From: Chryseobacterium sp. IHB B 17019
GTDB taxonomy: Bacteria; Bacteroidota; Bacteroidia; Flavobacteriales; Weeksellaceae
NCBI RefSeq assembly: GCF_001456155.1
Contig: NZ_CP013293.1
Location: forward strand, 1,550,001 to 1,614,000
DNA length: 64,000 nucleotides
Direction of reading: 5' to 3'
Part shown: in pieces, positions 17,015 through 25,123 of the stretch
How positions within the stretch are numbered: the stretch's first letter is position 1
Layout: each line of letters opens with the position of its first letter
Notes under the pieces: model-generated
Seen by the model: the letters and a program-made list of their open reading frames with translations, nothing else
What the model was told of the DNA's origin: nothing
Database searches by the model: none
Position numbers and translations under genes: made by a program

Positions 17015-18880
17015 ATGAAAAAACTTTTACTTTCTTTCATTTTAATTTCATCATATTATTCTGGACAGGCTCCGGCAGGATATTACGACGGAACTACGGG
17101 TTTGACGGGCTACGCACTAAAATCAAAACTGCATGATATTATTTCGGTGAAGAATATCAACTGGAATTATAGTGATCTTACCAATTATTATAATCAGACG
17201 GATTTGGATAAATATTATGATCATGATGCAACAAATACGACACTTTTATTGGATATGTATTCTGAAATCCCGACAGCAGCAGATGCTTATGAATACACAA
17301 CAGCCAACATTATAGGAAGTGCAAATGCTGAAGGTCTGGGCTGGAACCGGGAACACATGATGCCTCAAAGCACATTTTACAGCAATTATCCCATGTATTC
17401 CGATTTATTTTTTGTAGTTCCGACGGATGCCAGAATCAATCAGCTGAGAAGCAATTATCCTTACGGAATTGTAGGATCTACTATATATTATACATTTACA
17501 AACTCTTCGAGGATAGGGAATTCTGCAATTCCCGGCTCAACGTATACTGGCCGTGTCTATGAACCCATTAATGAGTTTAAAGGCGATGTAGCAAGAAGCT
17601 TATTGTATTTTGCGGTAAGATATGAAGGAAAATTAGGGACTTTTAATTTTAATAATAATGTAAATCCGGCTTCCGACACGAATCCACTGGATGGAACGGA
17701 AGAAAGGTCTTTTGACCCGGCTTACATCGCAATGCTTCTTCAATGGCATAATATGGATCCCGTTTCTCAGAAGGAAATTGACAGAAACAATGCAGTTTAT
17801 AATTTACAGAAAAACAGAAATCCTTTTATTGATAATCCAACCTGGATAAATGCCATTTGGGGACAAACTCCGGATTCGGCTGCACCACAAAGCGCAACGA
17901 ACTTAACGGTAACCCAAAACAGCGCCTATTTTGCCACATTAAGCTGGACTCCAAGCTCCAGTACGGACGTAATCGGATATAAAATCTATCAAAATGGAAC
18001 TCTGGTTGCTTCTACGAAAGGAAATTCAATCAGCATTGATCATTTAACGCCTTCTACCACGTATAATTTTACGGTAAAAGCTTATGATAGCGGATATTTG
18101 CTTTCTTCTGACAGCAATACGGCTTCAATAACAACTTTAGCATCAGATATTTATGCAAAAGATATAATGGTTACAAAATATCTGGAAGGAAGTTCTAATA
18201 ATAAGGCACTAGAAATCACCAATAAAACAGGTCATACCGTAAATTTAAGCGATTACAGATTATCAATTCAGTTTACAAGCGGAAGCAATTATTATTTCCC
18301 TGATCCGTACGAATTGGAAGGGGTTATTCAGAATAATGAAACGGCCGTAATTCTTAATCCTAATGCAAATTTTTCATGCCTTACCATCAATCAGGCGAAA
18401 TTTGTAACGGCTGCTCCGCAAATGACTTTTACGGGAAGTAATTATTTGGAATTAAGATATAAAAATACAACTGTAGATGCAATTGGAGTTTCAAGTACCA
18501 GTAATTCTTCCGTTTTAGCAAATGTCTCTTTGTATAGAAAGGCTAATATTAATCAACCAACGACAACTTTTAATGTTAATGAATGGGATTCTTACCCGAC
18601 AGATTATTGCCAGAATTTAGGAACACTTTCCGCTTCTGACGTGGTTTTAGCTAAAAATAATCAGCTTAAAATTTATCCAAATCCGGTGCATGACAATATT
18701 TTCGTAAATGGAAAGGTTGAAAATGTAAAAAATGCACAGATTTCAGATCTTTCAGGAAAATTAATTTACACCGAAAAAGATCCGTTTAAAAATAAAAATG
18801 GTATTTCTGTTCAGGAGTTGCCTGCCGGGATTTATTTATTAAAACTGGATGAAGAAGTCTTTAAGTTTATCAAAAAATAA
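17015..18880 (+). CDS. Secreted endonuclease I with FN3, lamin-tail-like and T9SS domains
   Basis: 621 aa. Signal peptide to about residue 18 (Y-Y-S-G-Q). Endonuclease I domain 20-290 with the catalytic W-N-R-E-H-M-M-P-Q-S motif (H114) and a downstream R-N-P-F-I-D-N-P. A fibronectin type III domain follows (about 295-375), then a lamin-tail-like beta domain with K-A-L-E-I-T-N-K-T-G near 407-416, and a C-terminal sorting domain starting at K-I-Y-P-N-P-V-H-D (about 550). It should degrade DNA outside the cell, for phosphate or nucleotide gain or for biofilm DNA. It diverges from the acyl-CoA dehydrogenase across a 195-bp AT-rich gap. Confidence 0.9.
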   Translation: MKKLLLSFILISSYYSGQAPAGYYDGTTGLTGYALKSKLHDIISVKNINWNYSDLTNYYNQTDLDKYYDHDATNTTLLLDMYSEIPTAADAYEYTTANIIGSANAEGLGWNREHMMPQSTFYSNYPMYSDLFFVVPTDARINQLRSNYPYGIVGSTIYYTFTNSSRIGNSAIPGSTYTGRVYEPINEFKGDVARSLLYFAVRYEGKLGTFNFNNNVNPASDTNPLDGTEERSFDPAYIAMLLQWHNMDPVSQKEIDRNNAVYNLQKNRNPFIDNPTWINAIWGQTPDSAAPQSATNLTVTQNSAYFATLSWTPSSSTDVIGYKIYQNGTLVASTKGNSISIDHLTPSTTYNFTVKAYDSGYLLSSDSNTASITTLASDIYAKDIMVTKYLEGSSNNKALEITNKTGHTVNLSDYRLSIQFTSGSNYYFPDPYELEGVIQNNETAVILNPNANFSCLTINQAKFVTAAPQMTFTGSNYLELRYKNTTVDAIGVSSTSNSSVLANVSLYRKANINQPTTTFNVNEWDSYPTDYCQNLGTLSASDVVLAKNNQLKIYPNPVHDNIFVNGKVENVKNAQISDLSGKLIYTEKDPFKNKNGISVQELPAGIYLLKLDEEVFKFIKK

Positions 18881-18911
18881 ATTAAACCAAAACGTAAACT
18901 TCTATTGAATT

Positions 18912-18984
18912 CATATAAGTGACTTTATTAATATAAGACATCCATAAATGCTATTTTATATATAAGTAAATATGCTTATATTTG
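18912..18984 (+). promoter_or_regulatory. SatD promoter with ATATAAG repeats
   Basis: A TATATTTG -7 box at 18977-18984 ends only 4 bp before the ATG, so the mRNA may be nearly leaderless. ATATAAG occurs at about 18912, 18930 and 18960, and its inverse CTTATAT at 18975-18981, giving an ATATAAG-N8-CTTATAT inverted repeat that overlaps the -7 box. This would suit autoregulation by the SatD protein. Confidence 0.5.
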
Positions 18985-18988
18985 CAAA

Positions 18989-19594
18989 ATGATAGCGGTC
19001 ATTACCGGAGATATTATAAATTCAGAACACTCGGAAACAAAGCTTTGGATTACCAAGCTGAAAAATCTTCTCGGAAACTGGGGGAGCAATCCTCAGACAT
19101 GGGATATCTACAGAGGGGACGAGTTTCAGATGAAATGTAATATTGATGATGTGTTCTGGCATTTCTTAGCTATAAAATCACTCTTAAAAAGTCAGGAAAA
19201 TCTAGATGTAAGAATTGCGATCGGTATTGGTGAAGAAAATTTTTCTTCAGAAAAAATTACCGAATCCAACGGAACTGCGTATGTAAACTCCGGACGGCTA
19301 TTAAACGACCTGAAGAATGACGGACACACTGTTTCCATCAAAACTTCCAACGATTCCGTAGACAGAGACCTGAATATTTTACTGAAATGGTCATCAAAAG
19401 ATTTTGACAACTGGACGGTGGCCACCGCAGAAATCATCCACGAAATGATCATGAATAAAGACATTACGCAGGAAGATCTTGCGAAAAAGTTTGCCATCTC
19501 ACAGTCATCGGTAAGCCAGAGGCTGAAACGCGCAAACTACGAGCTGATCGTAGAAACCAATCAATATTTTAGAAAGAAAATTTCAGAATTATAA
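18989..19594 (+). CDS. SatD family protein with C-terminal winged HTH
   Basis: 201 aa. The start M-I-A-V-I-T-G-D-I-I-N-S matches the SatD family, whose N-terminal domain resembles nucleotide cyclase-like folds. The C-terminal segment (about 155-195: I-T-Q-E-D-L-A-K-K-F-A-I-S-Q-S-S-V-S-Q-R-L-K-R) is a clear DNA-binding HTH. It is 3 bp from the DUF3307 gene, the usual partner. SatD was named from a Streptococcus secretion/acid tolerance locus; the biochemical role in Bacteroidetes is not settled. Repeats in its promoter suggest that it regulates itself. Confidence 0.82.
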   Translation: MIAVITGDIINSEHSETKLWITKLKNLLGNWGSNPQTWDIYRGDEFQMKCNIDDVFWHFLAIKSLLKSQENLDVRIAIGIGEENFSSEKITESNGTAYVNSGRLLNDLKNDGHTVSIKTSNDSVDRDLNILLKWSSKDFDNWTVATAEIIHEMIMNKDITQEDLAKKFAISQSSVSQRLKRANYELIVETNQYFRKKISEL

Positions 19595-19597
19595 AAC

Positions 19598-20293
19598 ATG
19601 ATTTTTATTAAACTCATATTGGCACATTTATTTGGAGACTTTATTCTCCAGCCAAATTCATGGGTTGCAGATAAGGAAAATCGTAAGCTCAAAAGCAAAT
19701 ATTTGTATTTTCATGTTCTGATTCACGCTGTTTTGAGTCTTATTTTTCTTTGGGATTTGAAGCTTTGGTGGGTTGCTGCGCTTGTTGGTATTTCACATTT
19801 TATTATTGATGCCTGCAAGTTGACTTTTCAGAATGCAAAGACTAAAAAGAACTGGTTTTTTATCGATCAGTTTCTTCATATTTTGGTAATTGCGGGAGTT
19901 TCGTTTTATTTTAATGAATTTACTATTGAATTTTTTAAAAATCAGGAATTCTTAAAAATAGTAATGGCAGCTTTGTTTCTGACAACACCGGCATCCATTT
20001 TCATCAAAATATTATTGTCTTCATGGACACCCGTTCCAGAGACAGCAGGCAATATACAAACCGAATCTTTATCAAGTGCCGGAAAATATATTGGGATTTT
20101 AGAACGTTTACTGGTATTCACTTTCATTGTGGTAGATCACTGGGAAGGCGTAGGTTTTATGGTGGCTGCAAAATCTGTATTCAGATTCAGCGATCTGGCG
20201 CAGGCCAAGCAGAGAAAACTGACGGAATATGTATTGATAGGTACACTTCTAAGCTTTGGAATGGCGGTTTTAACAGGAATTTTAATTAAATAA
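19598..20293 (+). CDS. DUF3307 family integral membrane protein
   Basis: 231 aa with about six membrane segments. The first residues, L-I-L-A-H-L-F-G-D-F-I-L-Q, are the hallmark of DUF3307 and the conserved H-x-x-x-D may bind a ligand or metal. It overlaps functionally with SatD: the two genes are 3 bp apart and commonly paired. No transport substrate or activity is known for the family. Confidence 0.8.
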   Translation: MIFIKLILAHLFGDFILQPNSWVADKENRKLKSKYLYFHVLIHAVLSLIFLWDLKLWWVAALVGISHFIIDACKLTFQNAKTKKNWFFIDQFLHILVIAGVSFYFNEFTIEFFKNQEFLKIVMAALFLTTPASIFIKILLSSWTPVPETAGNIQTESLSSAGKYIGILERLLVFTFIVVDHWEGVGFMVAAKSVFRFSDLAQAKQRKLTEYVLIGTLLSFGMAVLTGILIK

Positions 20294-20317
20294 TATAAAT
20301 AAATCTAATAAAGCAAT

Positions 20318-20346
20318 GGAAATCGTAGATTCACGGATTCCTTTTT
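20318..20346 (+). terminator. Possible terminator or attenuator just before purC
   Basis: GGAAATCGT (20318-20326) and ACGGATTCC (20333-20341) form a 9-bp stem with one mismatch, followed by TTTTT, ending 16 bp before the purC ATG. It could end the SatD-DUF3307 transcript, but its closeness to purC leaves no room for a separate purC promoter after it. Confidence 0.45.
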
Positions 20347-20361
20347 AAAAAAAGTAAAATT

Positions 20362-21084
20362 ATGAGTCAAAAGAAAGAAATGTTGTACGAGGGTAAGGCA
20401 AAACAAGTATTTGCTACCGATAATCCTGATCAAGTAGTAGTACGTTTCAAAGACGATGCTACAGCATTTAATGCTCAAAAAAGAGGATCTGTTGATTTAA
20501 AAGGTGAAATGAACAATGCCATCACCACTTTGATTTTTGAATATTTAAATGAAAAAGGGATTAAGACTCATTTCATTAAAAAATTGGACGAAAGAGAGCA
20601 ATTGGTAAGAAAAGTATCCATCATTCCTTTAGAAATGGTTGTAAGAAATTATTCTGCAGGAAGCATGGCTCAAAGATTAGGAGTTGAAGAGGGAATCAAA
20701 TCTCCGGTTACGATTTTCGATATCTGCTACAAAAAAGACGAGTTGGGAGATCCGCTTATCAACGATCACCACGCTGTTTTCTTAGGTGCTGCAACGTACG
20801 AAGAGCTTGACGAAATGTATGAGTTGACTTCTGATATCAACGAAATCCTGATCGATCTTTTCGACAAAATGAATATTATCTTAGTTGATTTCAAAATCGA
20901 ATTAGGTAAAACTTCAGACGGCGAAATCATCCTTGCAGACGAAATTTCTCCGGACACTTGCAGACTTTGGGACAAAGATACGATGAAGAAGCTGGATAAA
21001 GACAGATTCAGAAGAGATCTTGGAGAAGTAACTGAAGCTTACGTTGAGATCTACAACAGATTGAAAAATTTACTTGGTAAGTAA
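20362..21084 (+). CDS. purC: Phosphoribosylaminoimidazole-succinocarboxamide synthase
   Basis: 240 aa, normal length. The ATP-grasp-like SAICAR synthetase signatures are present: L-Y-E-G-K-A-K at the start, V-R-N-Y-S-A-G-S near 95 and the acidic D-E-I-S-P-D-T-C-R metal/substrate loop near 195. It joins CAIR and Asp with ATP in purine synthesis. purF follows after a broken insert-like gene, so the two may still be cotranscribed. Confidence 0.97.
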   Translation: MSQKKEMLYEGKAKQVFATDNPDQVVVRFKDDATAFNAQKRGSVDLKGEMNNAITTLIFEYLNEKGIKTHFIKKLDEREQLVRKVSIIPLEMVVRNYSAGSMAQRLGVEEGIKSPVTIFDICYKKDELGDPLINDHHAVFLGAATYEELDEMYELTSDINEILIDLFDKMNIILVDFKIELGKTSDGEIILADEISPDTCRLWDKDTMKKLDKDRFRRDLGEVTEAYVEIYNRLKNLLGK

Positions 21085-21086
21085 AT

Positions 21087-21118
21087 TTTAGAAGTTAGAA
21101 GTTAGATATTAGAAGTTA
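21087..21118. repeat. Left inverted-repeat arm (TTAGAAGTTAGA type)
   Basis: TTAGAAGTTAGA-like units directly after purC. Its reverse complement shares the 18-mer CTAATATCTAACTTCTAA with the arm at 21493-21531 on the other side of the broken four-helix gene. Confidence 0.65.
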
Positions 21119-21478
21119 GTGAAATCGCACCGGATAGAAGATCTTAAAGTTTGGGACTAAATCAATGGCTTTAGTAAAAGAAGTTTATTTAGTTTCCGCA
21201 GAATTACCAACTGAAGAAAGGTTTGGTTTATTATCTCAAATCAGAAGATGTGCAGCTTCAATACCGTCTAATATTGCAGAAGGAGCAGGAAGAAATAACA
21301 AGAATGAATTTTATCAATTTCTTGGAATTGTGTTTGTTCAACATACGAATTACAAACTCAATTACAGTTATTAATAGATTTAAATTTTATTTCTGAAGTT
21401 AAAATTGTTCCTCTAAAAGAACTTTTAGCTGAGATACAGAAAATGATTTATTCATTAAAGACAAGTTTAAAATTATAA
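21119..21478 (+). pseudogene. Frameshifted four-helix-bundle (S23/IVP, TIGR02436-type) gene
   Basis: Three frame segments together rebuild a complete family member. 21119-21157 encodes K-S-H-R-I-E-D-L-K-V-W-D; one extra T at 21158 shifts the frame into 21159-21335 with S-M-A-L-V-K-E-V-Y, the conserved L-L-S-Q-I-R-R-C-A-A-S-I-P-S-N-I-A-E-G and F-Y-Q-F-L-G-I; loss of one base at about 21336 shifts to Y-E-L-Q-T-Q-L-Q-L-L-I-D-L, ending at the TAA at 21476. Family members are about 115-120 aa, related to proteins encoded in intervening sequences of 23S rRNA. Both frameshifts are in the middle of conserved text, so the gene is inactive unless these are sequencing errors. A GTG at 21119 is the possible original start. 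Confidence 0.85.
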
Positions 21479-21492
21479 TTGAAGTTAACTTA

Positions 21493-21531
21493 GACTAATT
21501 TCTAACATCTAATATCTAACTTCTAATTTAG
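21493..21531. repeat. Right inverted-repeat arm (TCTAACTTCTAA type)
   Basis: Complementary to the arm at 21087-21118 over at least 18 bp, placed just before purF. The arms bracket the broken four-helix gene. Confidence 0.65.
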
Positions 21532-21542
21532 AAAAAATAGAA

Positions 21543-23042
21543 ATGAAAAGTTTAGACATTCATAAAAGTGAATATTTAAAACAATTTGAAACTCAGACCT
21601 ACGGAAGAAATCTTTTCAGGACGCAGGAAGAAGAGAGGCTGGATGCTCCTAATGAGGAGTGCGGTATCTTCGGAATGTATTCTGATAATGATCTTGATAC
21701 GTTTTCTCTTTCACAATTCGGGCTTTTTGCGCTTCAGCACAGGGGTCAGGAAGCTTGTGGTATTTCTGTTTTAAAAAACGGGAGAATCACCAATATGAAA
21801 GATGAAGGGTTGGTTTTAGATGTTTATAAAGAGATCCAGGATCCTGAAACTTTTATGGGAAATTCTGCAATCGGGCACACCCGCTATACGACTGCAGGAG
21901 ACAAAAAGAAATATAATTTCCAGCCATTTTTCGCGAAAAACGAATATGACCAGATTATACTTTCCATAGCGCATAACGGTAATCTTACCAATGCAAAAGA
22001 ATTAAAACAAGAATTGGAGGCTGAAGGCGTAGTTTTCAGGGCAACTTCCGATTCTGAGGTGATTTTAAGATTAATCCAGAAAAATCTTGACCTTGGTCTT
22101 CGAGGAGCCATCAAAGCAACGATGGAGAAAATTGAAGGCGCCTATTCTGTTGTAGGAATGACGAGAAATAAATTCTTTGCGTTCAGGGATTTCAACGGAA
22201 TCAGACCTTTGGTTTTGGGGGCAATCAACGAAAATTCTTACGTGGTAGCTTCAGAATCTGTGGCTTTAGATGCTGTTGGAGCTCAATATGTACGTGATAT
22301 TTTGCCGGGGGAAATCGTTTATACCAACGAAAATGAACCTGGAAAACTTCACTCTTACATGGCAGATGAAGAAAAAGGAAAGCAAAGAATCTGTTCTTTT
22401 GAATATATTTATTTTGCGAGACCGGATTCGACATTGGAAAATATCAATGTTTACGAAATCAGGGAGAAATCTGGAGAAAAAATCTGGCATCAGGCTCCTG
22501 TGGAAGCAGATATCGTGATTGGAGTTCCTGACTCGGGAGTTCCGGCAGCGATTGGTTTTTCAAAGGCTTCGGGAATTCCTTTCCGTCCGGTTTTGATTAA
22601 AAACAGATACATCGGAAGAAGCTTCATCGTACCGACTCAGGAAATGAGAGAAAGGGTAGTGAACCTTAAATTAAATCCTATTATTTCTGAAATTAAAGAT
22701 AAAAGGGTAGTGATCATTGACGATTCTATCGTTCGTGGAACCACTTCCAAGAGACTGGTGAAGATTTTAAAAGATGCAGGTGTGAAAGAGATCCACTTCA
22801 GAAGTGTTTCACCACCGATTATTGCACCTTGTTACTTAGGAATTGATACACCGTCAAAAGATGATCTTATTTCTGCAAATATGACTACTGAAGAGCTTAG
22901 AAAATATCTTGGCGTTGATTCTTTAGAATTTTTAAGTGTAGAAAACCTTCAAGAAATTTTAGGTTCTTCCAACCACTGCTTCGGATGCTTTACAGAACAA
23001 TATCCTGTAGGAAAAGGAGAAGAGGTGGAATTATTTAATTAA
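21543..23042 (+). CDS. purF: Amidophosphoribosyltransferase
   Basis: 499 aa. C40 after N-E-E is the N-terminal nucleophile of the glutamine amidotransferase domain, so a 39-residue propeptide must be removed, longer than in most relatives. The PRPP-binding loop V-V-I-I-D-D-S-I-V-R-G-T-T is intact. Four Cys at the Bacillus-type positions (R-I-C-S-F, A-P-C-Y-L-G, and the C-F-G-C pair near the end) indicate an oxygen-sensitive 4Fe-4S form. Catalyses the first committed step of purine synthesis. A strong terminator follows. Confidence 0.97.
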   Translation: MKSLDIHKSEYLKQFETQTYGRNLFRTQEEERLDAPNEECGIFGMYSDNDLDTFSLSQFGLFALQHRGQEACGISVLKNGRITNMKDEGLVLDVYKEIQDPETFMGNSAIGHTRYTTAGDKKKYNFQPFFAKNEYDQIILSIAHNGNLTNAKELKQELEAEGVVFRATSDSEVILRLIQKNLDLGLRGAIKATMEKIEGAYSVVGMTRNKFFAFRDFNGIRPLVLGAINENSYVVASESVALDAVGAQYVRDILPGEIVYTNENEPGKLHSYMADEEKGKQRICSFEYIYFARPDSTLENINVYEIREKSGEKIWHQAPVEADIVIGVPDSGVPAAIGFSKASGIPFRPVLIKNRYIGRSFIVPTQEMRERVVNLKLNPIISEIKDKRVVIIDDSIVRGTTSKRLVKILKDAGVKEIHFRSVSPPIIAPCYLGIDTPSKDDLISANMTTEELRKYLGVDSLEFLSVENLQEILGSSNHCFGCFTEQYPVGKGEEVELFN

Positions 23043-23062
23043 AAAATATTAATGTAAATAAA

Positions 23063-23104
23063 AAGCGAAAGGCCGGACTTAATTTACTAAGTCCGGCCTT
23101 TTCA
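23063..23104. terminator. Strong bidirectional terminator between purF and the outer-membrane gene
   Basis: Stem of 13 bp (AAGGCCGGACTTA at 23069-23081, TAAGTCCGGCCTT at 23088-23100) flanked by A-rich and T-rich runs. Confidence 0.88.
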
Positions 23105-23124
23105 TTGAAATTAAATTGGTTATG

Positions 23125-23844
23125 TTAAAATTTGTAGTTTAATCCAATCTGGAAAACTCTGTTTGTATTAATATTTTTGTTTGCTTCAGCTACGCCGGAG
23201 TTGTTAGCAAGATGTGTTAAGCTATTTACATATCTAGCATTAATTCCCAGATTCGGTGTGAAATAATATCCAAGACCCAAACCAAAACCAAGATTAAGCT
23301 TTTTCATACGGTCTTTATTAATACTTTTGGATTCAGATACTGTTTCGGTAGTAGAACTTCCTGCAACTGTAGTAGTAACAGTAGTTTCACCTGTATTCTT
23401 ACCATTCATAAAATAGCTGATTTCCGGTCCGGCTTCAATATAAAAATTATCGGCAGGCTTCATCTGAAGCATTACAGGTACCGAAATATAATTAAGGGAA
23501 GTTGTGAAATTGTCTTTAATTTTCACTGTTGTATCACCACTTACTGTTTCTGTGGAATTAACAATGCTTTTAGCTCCTAGCTGATTGTACATCACTTCCG
23601 GCTGGATAGCGAATTTTTCCGATAGAGGAATATTAACAAAAGCACCTGCATTAAATCCTGGTTTCAGGCTCTTCGTATTTAGTTCCTGCTCGCTGAATTG
23701 TGAAACATTCAATCCTCCTTTGATCCCGAATCTCACAGGCTCTTTTACTTTATTCATCGGAGCTGTTGTTGTTACAGTTTTCGTTTCCTGAGCAAATACT
23801 AATGAACCAGCGACTATTGCTAGTCCTAGAAATAACTTATTCAT
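23125..23844 (-). CDS. Outer-membrane beta-barrel protein, porin-like paralogue 1
   Basis: 239 aa. Signal peptide to V-F-A-Q. The mature part follows the OMP_b-brl_2 pattern shared by the whole array: F-G-I-K-G-G-L-N-V-S, I-P-L-S-E-K-F-A-I-Q-P-E-V-M-Y-N-Q, L-Q-M-K-P-A-D-N-F-Y-I-E-A-G-P-E, G-L-G-Y-Y-F-T-P-N-L-G-I-N-A-R-Y and a terminal V-F-Q-I-G-L-N-Y-K-F ending in an aromatic residue, as needed for barrel assembly. This copy has a longer Thr/Ser-rich loop near residues 150-175. Function (porin, receptor or structural) is unknown. A TGGCAAG...TTGCA element lies 65 bp upstream. Confidence 0.85.
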   Translation of the reverse strand: MNKLFLGLAIVAGSLVFAQETKTVTTTAPMNKVKEPVRFGIKGGLNVSQFSEQELNTKSLKPGFNAGAFVNIPLSEKFAIQPEVMYNQLGAKSIVNSTETVSGDTTVKIKDNFTTSLNYISVPVMLQMKPADNFYIEAGPEISYFMNGKNTGETTVTTTVAGSSTTETVSESKSINKDRMKKLNLGFGLGLGYYFTPNLGINARYVNSLTHLANNSGVAEANKNINTNRVFQIGLNYKF

Positions 23845-23878
23845 AATTTTGTTTTTTAATTTTTACTATTTAATTTTT

Positions 23879-23896
23879 TCTGATATTTCTATCAGA
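23879..23896. repeat. 18-bp palindrome in the barrel paralogue 1 leader
   Basis: TCTGATA (23879-23885), TTTC spacer, TATCAGA (23890-23896). It lies between the -24/-12-like element and the start codon, about where transcription would begin, so it may be an operator or a 5' hairpin. Confidence 0.6.
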
Positions 23897-23908
23897 CCCG
23901 GTGTATTT

Positions 23909-23924
23909 TGCAAAATGCTTGCCA
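23909..23924 (-). promoter_or_regulatory. TGGCA-N7-TTGC element upstream of barrel paralogue 1
   Basis: Minus-strand TGGCAAGCATTTTGCA fits the sigma-54 -24/-12 pattern (TGGCAyrNNNNTTGCw) except A for the pyrimidine. Equivalent elements stand at similar places before all five paralogues. Confidence 0.5.
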
Positions 23925-24111
23925 AAACTTATTTTTCCCTGAATTGATGGGCAATTGCGAAGGCTTTGTTAATTAAAAAAAACAATTGATAATATTAAAT
24001 ATTGAAATTAAATCAACAATAAAAAGCCTCTTGGTTTAAAATTTACATCAAATAATCTTTTAACAAGAATGTGAAAAATATTTATCTATTTTAATTTTTA
24101 ACAGAAAAAAA

Positions 24112-24225
24112 GCCGGGTAAAAAACAGGCCTCTGATTTGAAGATTCGTATATCTACTATAGAGCTATATTTGAATATATGTTATACCCAAACTGAAAAAT
24201 GTTGTTTGTAATACTGTCTGGATTT
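24112..24225 (-). pseudogene. Relic of a sixth barrel gene (C-terminal end and terminator)
   Basis: Minus-strand 24225-24168 still reads N-N-I-F-Q-F-G-Y-N-I-Y-S, aligned to N-N-V-F-Q-V-G-L-A-Y-K-F of intact neighbours, and downstream lies AAAGCCGGG...CAGGCCT, a damaged version of the array terminators. Nothing else of the gene is recognisable. Confidence 0.65.
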
Positions 24226-24240
24226 AATAATATCATAATA

Positions 24241-24263
24241 AAAGCCGGATAAAAACCCGGCTT
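24241..24263 (-). terminator. Terminator of barrel paralogue 2
   Basis: AAGCCGG (24242-24248) and CCGGCTT (24257-24263) with a T-rich tail on the minus strand; nearly the same hairpin as at 25063-25086. Confidence 0.75.
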
Positions 24264-24298
24264 CCAATTTGAAAATTTACTATGAAAAATAGATAAAT

Positions 24299-24919
24299 CT
24301 ATTTGAATTTATATGCTAAACCTACTTGGAAAACATTGTTTTTAAGACTTCTATCATTTCTATTATCTTTAGCAACATCCGTAAGACCTGCAATATACCT
24401 TGCTGTAATTCCAAAATTTGGAGTTATATAATAACCAGCTCCAATACCTAAACCAAGATTAAATCCTTTAGCATCCTCAATATTACCTTTTATTGCGCTA
24501 CCTGTATTTTCATTTTTAATGTCCATCTTTGAAGAAACCTTAAAACCGAACTCAGGACCTGCTTCAAAATATAGGTTAGGAAGAGCATTGTACTGCAACA
24601 TTACAGGTACTGTAATATAATCAAGCTTTCGTGTTGCAGATAGTTTGATACCATCTTTTACGATATCAACCTTACCACCATACTGAGAATATAAAATCTC
24701 GGGCTGTACACTGAAATTTCCCGAAACCGGAACATTGGCAAAAAAACCTGCATTAAACCCAATTAATGGTTTTCGGCTGGTAATATAATTTTCTTTGGAC
24801 ATTGTTGCTACATTTAATCCTGCTTTTACACCGAAATTAACAGGAGAAGTAGAAGTTTTTTGTTGAGCGAATGCGAATGAACCAGCAATTACTGCTAATC
24901 CTAAAAATAATTTTTTCAT
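24299..24919 (-). CDS. Outer-membrane beta-barrel protein, porin-like paralogue 2
   Basis: 206 aa. Signal peptide ends F-A-F-A-Q. Same framework as the other copies: F-G-V-K-A-G-L-N-V-A, V-Q-P-E-I-L-Y-S-Q-Y-G-G, V-P-V-M-L-Q-Y-N-A-L-P-N-L-Y-F-E-A-G-P-E-F-G-F and a closing F-Q-V-G-L-A-Y-K-F-K. It is nearest to paralogue 3 (same signal peptide and terminator), so these two look like the most recent duplication. The variable parts are the loops around 45-55, 75-90 and 130-150. Confidence 0.85.
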   Translation of the reverse strand: MKKLFLGLAVIAGSFAFAQQKTSTSPVNFGVKAGLNVATMSKENYITSRKPLIGFNAGFFANVPVSGNFSVQPEILYSQYGGKVDIVKDGIKLSATRKLDYITVPVMLQYNALPNLYFEAGPEFGFKVSSKMDIKNENTGSAIKGNIEDAKGFNLGLGIGAGYYITPNFGITARYIAGLTDVAKDNRNDRSLKNNVFQVGLAYKFK

Positions 24920-24976
24920 AATTTGTTTTTTGTTTTTAATTAATTTGTCAATTGAAATAGCTGACTCGCTGTAGTT

Positions 24977-24992
24977 TTCAAATTATGTGCCT
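24977..24992 (-). promoter_or_regulatory. Conserved promoter element of barrel paralogue 2
   Basis: Minus-strand AGGCACATAATTTGAA aligns with the TGGCA-N7-TTTG elements of the other copies. A TGA-N6-TCA box lies 14 bp upstream at 25006-25017. Confidence 0.45.
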
Positions 24993-25005
24993 AAAAATCA
25001 ATTTA

Positions 25006-25017
25006 TGATTAATGTCA
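25006..25017. promoter_or_regulatory. TGA-N6-TCA box upstream of barrel paralogue 2
   Basis: TGATTAATGTCA matches the Crp/Fnr-type half-site spacing. The same box stands at the same distance from the core element in paralogues 3 and 5. Confidence 0.45.
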
Positions 25018-25062
25018 TGATTAATTAAAGAGATACAGAATGTAAATATTTGCATTAAAAAT

Positions 25063-25086
25063 AAAAGCCGGATAGAAACCCGGCTT
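25063..25086 (-). terminator. Terminator of barrel paralogue 3
   Basis: AAGCCGG (25065-25071) and CCGGCTT (25080-25086), T-rich on the minus-strand side. Confidence 0.75.
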
Positions 25087-25123
25087 CTAATTTGAAGATT
25101 TACTATGAATGTATATAAAGTTA

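Larger units (their letters stand above)
23845..24298. other. 454-bp gap holding promoter elements and the relic of a barrel gene
   Basis: No intact gene. It holds the promoter of the barrel gene at 23844 (23909-23924), an 18-bp palindrome (23879-23896), the decayed C-terminal end of another barrel copy (about 24168-24225), a degenerate copy of the array terminator (24112-24132) and the terminator of the next barrel gene. Confidence 0.7.
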
